DNA from: Candidatus Staskawiczbacteria bacterium
GTDB taxonomy: Bacteria > Patescibacteriota > Minisyncoccia > Minisyncoccales > Staskawiczbacteraceae
Assembly: GCA_026395295.1 (NCBI GenBank)
Contig: JAPLYZ010000005.1
Coordinates: 1-40,857, forward strand
Length of the DNA stretch: 40,857 nt
Direction: 5' to 3'
In this document: positions 1 to 6,265 of the stretch, in pieces
Position numbering within the stretch: the stretch's first letter is position 1
Layout: each line of letters starts with the position of its first letter
The notes under the pieces: model-generated
The model's input: only the letters and a program-made list of their open reading frames with translations
Database searches by the model: none
What the model was told of the DNA's origin: nothing
Program-made: the position numbers and the translations under genes

Positions 1-90
1 CTTTGCTATGTCTTTTTGTTCGTGACCTGCATTGAACATAGCTTCAATGCGGTCGCGTTCGAATTGGCTTAATTTTGGTTTCTTTTTCAT
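1..90 (-). CDS. IS30-like transposase, N-terminal fragment cut by the window edge
   Basis: Reading leftward from an ATG at 88-90, the minus strand encodes about 30 residues, beginning MKKKPKLSQFERDRIEAMFN and ending at the window edge. This resembles the N-terminal helix-turn-helix of IS30-family transposases (basic start, FERDRIE helix, then AGHxQKDIAK). That domain binds the terminal inverted repeats of the element. The rest lies outside the window, so the DDE catalytic domain cannot be checked and the call rests on the N-terminal pattern alone. A 15-bp palindrome sits directly before the start codon. An unrelated HTH protein is the main alternative. Confidence 0.5.
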   Translation of the reverse strand, partial: MKKKPKLSQFERDRIEAMFNAGHEQKDIAK

Positions 91-105
91 CGGTTATCTT
101 AACCG
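91..105. repeat. Palindrome abutting the transposase start codon
   Basis: cggtta-tct-taaccg is a perfect 6-bp stem with a 3-nt loop immediately upstream of the ATG at 88-90. In the transposase mRNA it would fold right at the ribosome entry site. It could instead be part of the element's terminal repeat. Confidence 0.45.
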
Positions 106-120
106 ATTTTCAGTTGCGAT

Positions 121-270
121 TCAAAACGGAATTAGCGGTTTACCGATTAATGATCCCTTAACCAATTTATAAACACCCCTTCCCTTAACGAAAAGATAAA
201 TGCTTCCAGCAATCAAAACTGGCCAGCCGATTCCTAAAATTAAACCTCTGATCATAGATAAATACTCCAT
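121..270 (-). CDS. Small single-pass membrane protein, 49 aa
   Basis: This ORF was found by reading the minus strand and is too short for the ORF track. It runs from an ATG at 268-270 to a TGA at 121-123. The product begins MEYLSMIRGLILGIGWPVLI, has one hydrophobic segment (about residues 7-28) and then a basic tail (VKGRGVYKLVKGSLIGK), as expected for a single-pass membrane protein with a cytoplasmic basic end. No family is recognised. No Shine-Dalgarno site is visible, which is the rule in this window. It lies between the hypothetical gene at 296-598 and the IS30-like edge. A chance ORF is possible, but the clean TM-plus-basic-tail layout favours a real gene. Confidence 0.45.
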   Translation of the reverse strand: MEYLSMIRGLILGIGWPVLIAGSIYLFVKGRGVYKLVKGSLIGKPLIPF

Positions 271-295
271 ATTAATATTATTTTAAAATTAGATT

Positions 296-598
296 TTATT
301 CGACTTTTTTAATATCCGGATATTTTGTGAATATAGAACTCAGAGCTCCTTTTACAATTTGCCCGGATAGCTGAACGTATTCGTCTATCAATTGCTCAAC
401 AACGTCCGCCGGATTCCCTTTCACGTCTGCTACCTTTCCTTGTTCATCAATCATCAACCCCAACACATTGCGCGCCTTCAATATGGCTATGTCTGGCCCC
501 AGAATAACCGCTTGCTTGGCAATAATCTCTGATATTAAAGATATATATTGGCTTTTTTCGTCCATTTTTTTAAATTTTTTAAATTTAATTTTTACCAC
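296..598 (-). CDS. Hypothetical protein downstream of a response regulator
   Basis: 100 aa from a GTG at 598, or 89 aa from the ATG at 565 (MDEKSQYISL). The ATG removes an oddly basic KIKFKKFKK start and may be the true one. The protein is predicted mainly helical, with a central hydrophobic stretch (ILGPDIAILKARNVLGL) followed by GKVADVKGNPADVVEQLIDEY. It has no Cys, no signal peptide and no motif that I recognise. It begins 5 nt after the response regulator stop, so the two are probably cotranscribed and it may be a partner or output protein of that regulator. That role is inferred from position only. Confidence 0.65.
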   Translation of the reverse strand: MVKIKFKKFKKMDEKSQYISLISEIIAKQAVILGPDIAILKARNVLGLMIDEQGKVADVKGNPADVVEQLIDEYVQLSGQIVKGALSSIFTKYPDIKKVE

Positions 599-603
599 GA
601 CCT

Positions 604-975
604 TTATTTTTTACTCAATTTTTCTTTCACCCTTTTTACCACTTCTGCAAGCGACCAGTCAGACTTAACCAAATAATCGTACGCCCCTTTCTCCAAAAAA
701 TCAGCCACGCTTTTGTCATTATTCAGGTTCGTCAAAACAATTATCTCTGCATTCTTGCCCCACTTGTCCTGCCTTAATTTCTCAGTCATTTCCATGCCGT
801 TCATAATTGGCATTACCACATCCGCCAAAATCAAGTCCGGATGCGCCCTTAACGCAATGTCTAGCCCTTCTTTGCCATTTTGAGCGCCTATGGCCTCGAA
901 CCCTTCCGAGGTGAGCTCATCACGCATTAAATTTAGTAATACTTTATCGTCTTCTACTATTAATATTTTTTTCAT
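604..975 (-). CDS. Single-domain response regulator (CheY-like receiver)
   Basis: The 123-aa protein is a complete receiver domain with no output domain. The acidic pair is D9/D10 (VEDD), the phospho-acceptor is D52 (ILADVVMP), the switch threonine is T82 (VLTNL) and the conserved lysine is K104 (LVKSD). As a stand-alone receiver it would pass a phosphoryl signal by protein contact rather than by binding DNA. No histidine kinase lies in the window. The gene heads a short unit with the hypothetical gene at 296-598 and has an extended -10 promoter candidate about 30 nt upstream of the ATG. Receiver identity is very secure; the partner kinase is unknown. Confidence 0.95.
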   Translation of the reverse strand: MKKILIVEDDKVLLNLMRDELTSEGFEAIGAQNGKEGLDIALRAHPDLILADVVMPIMNGMEMTEKLRQDKWGKNAEIIVLTNLNNDKSVADFLEKGAYDYLVKSDWSLAEVVKRVKEKLSKK

Positions 976-1013
976 AATAATATTACAATTAAAAAATAAT
1001 CCGACCTTTTACA

Positions 1014-1022
1014 ATTATACCA
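1014..1022 (-). promoter_or_regulatory. Extended -10 promoter candidate for the response regulator
   Basis: On the minus strand the sequence reads TGGTATAAT, an exact TGn extended -10 with a consensus hexamer. The -35 region is weak (TTTCTT at 17-bp spacing). Predicted initiation is near 1007, giving a leader of about 30 nt. Confidence 0.5.
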
Positions 1023-1051
1023 CAAAATGATAAACCAAGAAACAATGTCAA

Positions 1052-1495
1052 TTAAAATAGCGATTTAGATCCTTCTTGCTGATCAAGAGCTTCGTTGACC
1101 AACCTGTCTGCTTCCTTATTTTTATCGCGCGGAATATGCTTAAACTTCACCGACTTGAAATCAAATTTTAAATTCCATATCTCTATGAAAAATTGCTGTA
1201 TTTTCGGATCTGACAGCCTGTAATCTCCATTCAATTGCTTTACAACCAATTCCGAGTCAGACCTTACTTCAACATCTGATATTTCGGCAATGGCTTTTCC
1301 AAAAACCGCTTTGAACTTTTTCAGAGCAAAAATAATCGCGCTGTATTCGGCATCGTTGTTTGTAAGATTATCTCCCAAATATTCGCCATATTTTTTTATA
1401 ACTTGTTCCTGTTCGTTGCAAAAAACCACTCCAATGCCTGCTTTGCCTGGGTTTCCCCGCGAGCCCCCGTCTGTATAGATAATTATTTTTTTCAT
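1052..1495 (-). CDS. rnhA: Ribonuclease HI family protein
   Basis: The 147-aa protein has the RNase H fold signature. D9 lies in YTDGGSRGNPG, E50 in NNDAEYSAI, D80 in VRSDSELVVKQL and D130 in HIPRDKNKEAD. These correspond to the four carboxylates that bind two Mg ions and cut the RNA strand of RNA-DNA hybrids. Length matches the usual 145-160 aa, and the ATG at 1495 puts the first catalytic Asp at the expected distance. It lacks an N-terminal hybrid-binding domain. It sits between the response regulator and ywbE without overlap. The RNPGKAGIG form is typical of the rnhA-like subgroup common in Patescibacteria and Firmicutes. The exact subfamily is less certain than the fold. Confidence 0.93.
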   Translation of the reverse strand: MKKIIIYTDGGSRGNPGKAGIGVVFCNEQEQVIKKYGEYLGDNLTNNDAEYSAIIFALKKFKAVFGKAIAEISDVEVRSDSELVVKQLNGDYRLSDPKIQQFFIEIWNLKFDFKSVKFKHIPRDKNKEADRLVNEALDQQEGSKSLF

Positions 1496-1526
1496 TTTTA
1501 GAATAATTAGATTAATTAGAATAATT

Positions 1527-1790
1527 TCAAATTAGGCCTTCTTGATATTCTTGGCCGTTTAATTTTGGAAACATTGGTAAGATGTTTTGCACCCTGCCCA
1601 CTTGGCCGTCTTCCAGCCGTACCTTGCATCCGCGCGGATGGAAACTATCAGACGTTAAAATGTCTTTTACTCTTCCACGAGTGAGCTTCCCTGTTGGCTG
1701 GTCTTTTTTCAAAACAATGTCCACCTCCGCTCCTATTTTTATATTTGCTCTGGTCTGCCCTGAGCCATGCCAAATAATTTCTGAATCCAT
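1527..1790 (-). CDS. ywbE: YwbE family protein (DUF2196)
   Basis: The 87-aa protein contains the near-invariant family core: RANIKIGAEVDIVLKKDQ, then GKLTRGRVKDILT, HPRGCKV and RLEDGQVGRVQNIL. Homologs such as Bacillus YwbE are 60-70 aa and functionally uncharacterised. The fold looks like a small beta-barrel (KOW/SH3-like), which suggests nucleic-acid or ribosome contact, but that is inference. About 14 extra N-terminal residues (MDSEIIWHGSG) precede the conserved part and could indicate a later start. An inverted repeat separates it from the cysteine-rich paralog upstream. Confidence 0.9.
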   Translation of the reverse strand: MDSEIIWHGSGQTRANIKIGAEVDIVLKKDQPTGKLTRGRVKDILTSDSFHPRGCKVRLEDGQVGRVQNILPMFPKLNGQEYQEGLI

Positions 1791-1815
1791 ATATCTTAAA
1801 AACTAAACTTCAGGT

Positions 1816-1851
1816 GGTTCAGAAACTACGCTATCGCGTAAAATATGAACC
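1816..1851. repeat. Imperfect hairpin between the first cysteine-rich gene and ywbE
   Basis: The outer stem is ggttca/tgaacc and the inner stem is tacgc-tatc-gcgta. On the minus strand it follows the stop of the gene at 1862-3604, with a T-run (TTTTT) only about 12 nt after the stem. It is at best a weak terminator and may be an RNA processing or stability element. Confidence 0.4.
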
Positions 1852-1861
1852 AACTACTTTT

Positions 1862-3604
1862 TTATGCGACTTCGGCGTTGTAGCAACTCTCGCAGTAAAC
1901 AATCTCCGGCCTGTCGGGAGCATAACTGGTTTCAAACTCATTAGTGCATTTTCCGGTGTGGTGCGAATGCTTTTTATCGCACATGCACTGCCTGTGCCAA
2001 AGTTTTAACGGATTGCGCTGCTTAACGCGTTCAAAATGCCGGCAATTATGGCATAGCGAAGGAATTGGAATTCTCATTTTTTTATAAAACTGAAATTCTT
2101 CCGGGGTTATCTTAAAAGCAACTGTACAGTTGTCTCCGCAACTGCCCCTGTGATTGCATTCAATAATTTCTTTCGTAATTACTTCGTCTGCTTTATCAAT
2201 GGACTGCGGAATTTTATCTGAATGTAATGTAATTTCATATTGTCTTTGCTTGTCTTCTCCCCACGCGTAACCAAGAGAACCCGCCTGGTCTTTTGTTTTG
2301 GAGAAAAATTCTTGAGCAATGGTCTGATTGTACGGAAAAGGCATAAATTCCAGCGGGAATGTGTCGCCGTAAGAATAATTTATGCCTCTTTCGCCCTTAA
2401 ACGGCATAGATTTCATTTGTTCCTTTATCTTAGAAACAAACTTTTCATATTCCTCTTTTGTAAATTGCTTGTTGAAAATGCAATAATGCTTGTTGCGAAG
2501 ACCTACGCAACCGAAAAGGTTAGAAGATAAATGGCAATTGACGCAATACTCCGCCCCGGTCAATCCGTCCCAACATTCATTAGAAAAATACACCGAAGAA
2601 CATTGGTAACCAATACTTGAACACTCGTAAATAAGTTCGGATGATTTACCCCAATAAGTATAATCCATTACGTCCTTAGCCTCCATAATGCCGAAAAGGT
2701 TCTTTCCGTCTTCAACTTTCTTACAATTAAATCCGCTTGATACATTTTTGCATTCTTCCAACCAATTGCCCGATGACTTAACGCTATGGCGAGAAACAAG
2801 CGCCGGAACTATTTTTTGGCTGACTATTAATGAGAGCTTATTTCTAAGAACGCCAATTGTTTCGGTGTTTCCCAAATCAAAATCTTTTATTTTTTCTTTG
2901 TACTCTTCTTTAGAATACTGCTCGTTAAATAAACAATAGCTCTTGTTGCGTAAATTAACGCATCCAAGGCAACTGTCGCAATTTCGGCAATTGATCAAAA
3001 AAGCAGAGTTACTGCAACTGACACATTCTTGAGAATATTTTAGCCGATTAGAACTGTAAACATCTATGCACTCGTAACAAAGCTCGGAGGAGTGAAGGTT
3101 ATAGCAGTCCATGCTTTCTTTTGCTCCCCAAAATGAAGTGCCGTATGAACAATTTTCATTATCGGCCGCGGCAAAAATCAGATAGCAATTCTTATTATCG
3201 CTGGCGCGGTTTGTATAATCGCTGTTAACATTTACATGTTGCTGGATAATTCCCATGCGTGGCACAGCCCTAAAAAGTTCATTAAATTGGGAAAAGAAAG
3301 GTTTGCTGAAATCATAATCTCGCGCATAAACTGCAGCGTCCCAATTATCCGACCACCAGCACTCATAGCAATACACTTTGAAAAAACTATTCTGCGGGAA
3401 CATAACTATTTTATCCTTCTGGCATAAATCGCATTTGCGCTTGAAAAGCGTTCGCTCGTTTCTCCAGGCAAGGCGTTTTGTAAGCCTGCACTCCGGGCAA
3501 AAGGTGGGCGCTGGAACTTTCATCTTTTCATAAAAATCAAAATCCTCGGGCTCAATTGTGAACTCATGCTTACAGTTCTGACAAACTTTTGTCTCTGATT
3601 CCAT
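1862..3604 (-). CDS. Cysteine-rich multi-zinc-ribbon protein, paralog 1 (580 aa)
   Basis: Function unknown. About 39 Cys are present. Zinc ribbon A uses C8/C11/C36/C39 (CQNC...VPAPTFCPEC) and ribbon B uses C58/C61/C79/C82. A conserved linker with the pattern YxxDFDFxxPFFxQFxEL follows. Then come two Cys-rich repeat blocks, each closing with GCVxLRNKxYCxFNxQxxKEEY (ends near residues 230 and 390). The C-terminus has a second ribbon pair that repeats ribbon A (FYKKMRIPIPSLCHNC) and ends CTNEFETSYAPDRPEIVYC plus ESCYNAEVA. There is no signal peptide or TM segment, so it is probably cytoplasmic or exported by another route. The ribbons imply Zn binding. The periodic Cys in the blocks suggest a solenoid with a cysteine or metal ladder, which is inference. 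It lies 5 nt after the recJ-like stop. Paralog 4 is the closest relative because both keep ribbon B. Confidence 0.85.
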   Translation of the reverse strand: MESETKVCQNCKHEFTIEPEDFDFYEKMKVPAPTFCPECRLTKRLAWRNERTLFKRKCDLCQKDKIVMFPQNSFFKVYCYECWWSDNWDAAVYARDYDFSKPFFSQFNELFRAVPRMGIIQQHVNVNSDYTNRASDNKNCYLIFAAADNENCSYGTSFWGAKESMDCYNLHSSELCYECIDVYSSNRLKYSQECVSCSNSAFLINCRNCDSCLGCVNLRNKSYCLFNEQYSKEEYKEKIKDFDLGNTETIGVLRNKLSLIVSQKIVPALVSRHSVKSSGNWLEECKNVSSGFNCKKVEDGKNLFGIMEAKDVMDYTYWGKSSELIYECSSIGYQCSSVYFSNECWDGLTGAEYCVNCHLSSNLFGCVGLRNKHYCIFNKQFTKEEYEKFVSKIKEQMKSMPFKGERGINYSYGDTFPLEFMPFPYNQTIAQEFFSKTKDQAGSLGYAWGEDKQRQYEITLHSDKIPQSIDKADEVITKEIIECNHRGSCGDNCTVAFKITPEEFQFYKKMRIPIPSLCHNCRHFERVKQRNPLKLWHRQCMCDKKHSHHTGKCTNEFETSYAPDRPEIVYCESCYNAEVA

Positions 3605-3609
3605 AATTT

Positions 3610-4755
3610 TTATTTTTTGAAAAAATCGTTAAGGCATTTTTCAAATTTTTGCAAGTGCTCGTTTTTGATGCGAAAACCCGATGCCTGGGCGTGTCCGCCA
3701 TAAGTCATTAAAAACCTGTCGCAAGATTTCATTGCGTCAACCGAATTAGTGCCTTTTGGATTTCTTACAGAACCGCAAGACTCTTTATCCATTTTCTTAA
3801 ATATAAAAGCCGGCTTCTCGTATTTGTTGCAAATTGTTGAAGCCACCGAGCCCGCCAAAGTTAATTTCCACGAGGGGTCGCCCTCAAAAATAACCGGCTC
3901 GTCTTTTTTTTGCGAAATCCTCCTTTCCACCTCTTGTATTATATTTTTAACCTGCGTCTGCTTGTATTTATTTTTTTCCAAAAGCGTTTGGACCATCTCC
4001 TCGCACTTTTTTCTGTCGGAAGATGTTAAAAGCAAGTATGACTCATTTTCAAAATTTATAGACTCAGCGGCATTCAAGGCAGAAATAATTTTCTGCATAG
4101 ATTCTCCAAAAACCTTTCCGTCTCCCAGAATATCCAAAAATGCCCTTAATGCCGGGCGAAAAGTGTGTTTTAGCGACCTAAGCCCTTGCTCAATTATCTC
4201 CTGATTTTGCTCAACCTGCGGAACCATATCGGCAATTGTTCCCAAAGCCGCCAACTCTAAAAAACTGTTTTTTAAATTTTTAGAAATATTTTTACCCAAC
4301 AAATCTTCACAAAGATTGAAGGTGACTCCCACGTTCGCCAAGCCTTTGAACGGGTAATCGTCATCTTCTTGTTTTGGATCAACAATGATAGATGCCTTCG
4401 GAACGCCGGCTAAGGGTTCGTGGTGGTCAATTACTATCACCTCAAAACCCATTTTATTCGCCGCATCAATTTCTTTAACATTTCCGATGCCAAGATCCAA
4501 AGTTATGAAAAGCGCCGGAGTTTTGTCTTTAAGCATATCCAGTGCCTTTGCATTTATTCCATACCCGTCTTTTTCTCTGTCTGGGAAAAAGGCGCAGTTT
4601 ACATGTCCGCCCAAGCTTTTAATTGCCTCCTCCAAAATAACAACCGATGATATGCCGTCTAAGTCAGAATCGCCATACAAAATAATCCGCTCTTTGTTTT
4701 GAACAGCTTTTTTAATCCTCTCTGCCGCCTTCTCTATGTTTTTAATTTTTCTCAT
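3610..4755 (-). CDS. Short RecJ-like DHH-family phosphoesterase/exonuclease
   Basis: The 381-aa protein has the DHH-DHHA1 layout. Motif I is YGDSDLDGISS (D-x-D-x-DG), the central metal-binding motif is VIDHHEP, and GLANVGVTFNL follows. The C-terminal DHHA1 signature is YGGHAQASGFRI. Full RecJ proteins are about 550-600 aa with an OB-fold DNA-binding domain; that domain is absent here. A 5'-3' single-strand exonuclease acting in recombination repair is therefore possible, but a nanoRNase or phosphodiesterase role is not excluded. The ATG at 4755 gives a normal start. The gene sits between pgk and the first cysteine-rich paralog, so it may share their transcript. Confidence 0.88.
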   Translation of the reverse strand: MRKIKNIEKAAERIKKAVQNKERIILYGDSDLDGISSVVILEEAIKSLGGHVNCAFFPDREKDGYGINAKALDMLKDKTPALFITLDLGIGNVKEIDAANKMGFEVIVIDHHEPLAGVPKASIIVDPKQEDDDYPFKGLANVGVTFNLCEDLLGKNISKNLKNSFLELAALGTIADMVPQVEQNQEIIEQGLRSLKHTFRPALRAFLDILGDGKVFGESMQKIISALNAAESINFENESYLLLTSSDRKKCEEMVQTLLEKNKYKQTQVKNIIQEVERRISQKKDEPVIFEGDPSWKLTLAGSVASTICNKYEKPAFIFKKMDKESCGSVRNPKGTNSVDAMKSCDRFLMTYGGHAQASGFRIKNEHLQKFEKCLNDFFKK

Positions 4756-4770
4756 GTAATAATTATTTAA

Positions 4771-4909
4771 GCGAGGAAATGAATTTTAAAGGCACCTTCG
4801 GAGCCCCGCCAGCTTGGTTTTCGCGAAGCGAAATGGCGGGGCGAGAATGAGGCGCGCCGAGCTGCTGGGCGAGGCGACGCCGGTGCCGATTAAAATTTAT
4901 TTCCGAGCG
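4771..4909. repeat. Long structured GC-rich inverted repeat element between pgk and recJ-like
   Basis: The outer arms are imperfect inverted copies: gaggaaatgaattttaaaggcacc on the left, and on the right a sequence whose reverse complement reads ctcggaaataaattttaatcggcacc. Inside is a strong hairpin, gccccgcca...tggcggggc with a nested tttcgc-gaa-gcgaaa stem. The interior is far more GC-rich than the flanks. It ends 3 nt from the pgk stop. No T-run follows, so it is not a standard terminator. It looks like a repeat element or a structured RNA. Confidence 0.65.
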
Positions 4910-4912
4910 AAA

Positions 4913-5953
4913 TTATCCCAGCGCTTCAAGGCCAGGCAATTTGTCGCCTGCTAAATATGACAACATTGCTCCTCCGCCGGTTGAGACATGGCTGAACTTA
5001 TCAATCATACCTTGCTTGTTCACAAAATCAACCGTGTCCCCGCCGCCAACAATAGAAAACGCCTTGCTCTTAATAATTGCTTTCGCAATTGCCAGCGTTC
5101 CTTTTTCATATTTTTTATCCTCAAACTTTCCAAATGGCCCATTCCATAAAATTGTTTTTGCCTGCATTATTTTCTCTTGAAAAATTTTTATTGACTCATT
5201 GTTGATATCTAAAGCATCCAGTTTTCCCGTTGGAAATATTATTTTATCGGGATTCTCAAATTCTATTTTTTTATCTTGCGTCCCTTTTTTTATCAATCCG
5301 CTTATAATTACAGCTTCCGCCGATTTAGAAAAATTATTTATTAGTTTTAACTTTGTCTCTTCAACTTTAACCCCGCCTATTATAACTACCAGCGGTTTAC
5401 CAGGATTTTTCATCACCTTATCTAAAACTTCTATTTCTTTTGCCAAAGTAAAACCGGCCGCCGATGGCAAATATTTGCAAATGCCGGTCATTGAAGCGTG
5501 GTTGCGATGAGAATTGGCGAAAGCATTGTCTACATAAATATCTCCGAGTTTTGATAATTTTTCTGCAAATTCAGGATTATTATCAGTTTCTTCTTTATGA
5601 AACCTTAAGTTTTCAAGCAACAGAATTCCCCCCTCCCCCAAGCTAGCGACTAAACTCTCAACTTCTTTGCCTACGCAATCATCTGCTTTGATAATTTTCA
5701 ACCCTAAATGTTTTTCCAAACTTTTTTGTACTGAAATTAGCCTTAAAGATTCAACTACTTTGCCATCTGGACGGCCTGCATGCCCCATCAAAATAACTTT
5801 TGCTTTATTTTTCACCAAATATTCTATTGTCGGCAAGCTTTGCTTAATTCTATAGTCGTCTAAGATATTCCCCTTTTCGTCCATTGGCACATCAAAATCG
5901 CACCTTATCAAGATGCGTTTTCCGGCAACATTGAAATCTTTCAAAGTTTTCAC
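4913..5953 (-). CDS. pgk: Phosphoglycerate kinase, short form
   Basis: Catalyses 1,3-bisphosphoglycerate + ADP to 3-phosphoglycerate + ATP in glycolysis. Family motifs are all present: RCDFDVP, the substrate-binding GHAGRP, LLLENLRFHKEE, VDNAFANSHRNHAS, ILWNGPFGKFE, and the nucleotide-binding GGGDT and VSTGGGAML. Starting at the GTG (5951-5953) gives 346 aa beginning VKTLKDFNVAGKR, which matches where homologs begin. The ORF-track start is a TTG at 5974 that adds MPKASNG encoded by a mobile repeat. Typical PGKs are about 390-400 aa, so this one is shortened, mainly in the second Rossmann domain. The lysine of the usual GGAKV motif is kept (GGVKV). The 5' end abuts GIY-YIG cassette 1. Confidence 0.95.
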   Translation of the reverse strand: MKTLKDFNVAGKRILIRCDFDVPMDEKGNILDDYRIKQSLPTIEYLVKNKAKVILMGHAGRPDGKVVESLRLISVQKSLEKHLGLKIIKADDCVGKEVESLVASLGEGGILLLENLRFHKEETDNNPEFAEKLSKLGDIYVDNAFANSHRNHASMTGICKYLPSAAGFTLAKEIEVLDKVMKNPGKPLVVIIGGVKVEETKLKLINNFSKSAEAVIISGLIKKGTQDKKIEFENPDKIIFPTGKLDALDINNESIKIFQEKIMQAKTILWNGPFGKFEDKKYEKGTLAIAKAIIKSKAFSIVGGGDTVDFVNKQGMIDKFSHVSTGGGAMLSYLAGDKLPGLEALG

Positions 5954-6234
5954 CCCGTTAGAAGCTTTTGGCAAAAAAGAATTTTAGTCGGTTTTTGAGA
6001 TATCTTTTTCCCATGCCCGATTTTAAATATTTTTCTCGCGCAAAAGCATCTGATTTATTTATACAGACTTCGCAGTAAATGAGTTTCCACGGTCCCCCGT
6101 ATTTTGTGGACATGTTTTTTCCGGAATTATGTTCTAAAATTCTTTTTTTCATGTCACCAGTAGCACCTGTATACCACTTACCTTGTTGGTTTTGTAATAG
6201 ATAGACGTAAAACATAGTCAGCTTCTAACGGGGT
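5952..6234. mobile_element. GIY-YIG cassette 1: nuclease gene bracketed by 15-bp perfect inverted repeats
   Basis: accccgttagaagct at 5952-5966 is the exact reverse complement of agcttctaacggggt at 6220-6234. Between them lies one gene (5958-6215). Its stop codon falls inside the left repeat and its ATG is 4 nt from the right repeat. The repeat core ttctaacggggt also occurs as an inverted doublet in murB. The tightness suggests a single compact mobile unit. Its insertion upstream of pgk supplies the sequence around the pgk start codon. Confidence 0.7.
5958..6215 (-). CDS. GIY-YIG domain nuclease (cassette 1)
   Basis: The 85-aa protein is a minimal GIY-YIG domain: FYVYLL and WYTGAT stand for the GIY and YIG strands, with the catalytic arginine in KKRILEHNSG and the metal-binding glutamate in AFAREKYLK. 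This UvrC/URI-type fold cleaves DNA. Stand-alone small proteins of this kind (YhbQ/URI-like) are common, but their cellular role is mostly unknown. The whole gene lies inside an inverted-repeat pair, so a role in moving or spreading that repeat is proposed (inference). The basic, Phe-rich tail KFFFAKSF may be partly encoded by the repeat. Confidence 0.92.
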   Translation of the reverse strand: MFYVYLLQNQQGKWYTGATGDMKKRILEHNSGKNMSTKYGGPWKLIYCEVCINKSDAFAREKYLKSGMGKRYLKNRLKFFFAKSF

Positions 6235-6265
6235 TCATGTTCTTATTATATAATACTTTTGATAA

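Noticed and set aside
4801-4841. Hairpin at the pgk end as a rho-independent terminator
   Set aside because: There is no T-run after the stem on either strand, and it is nested in a larger inverted repeat.
5954-5974. TTG at 5974 as the pgk start
   Set aside because: It adds MPKASNG encoded by the mobile repeat and overlaps the GIY-YIG gene. The GTG at 5953 matches the family N-terminus.
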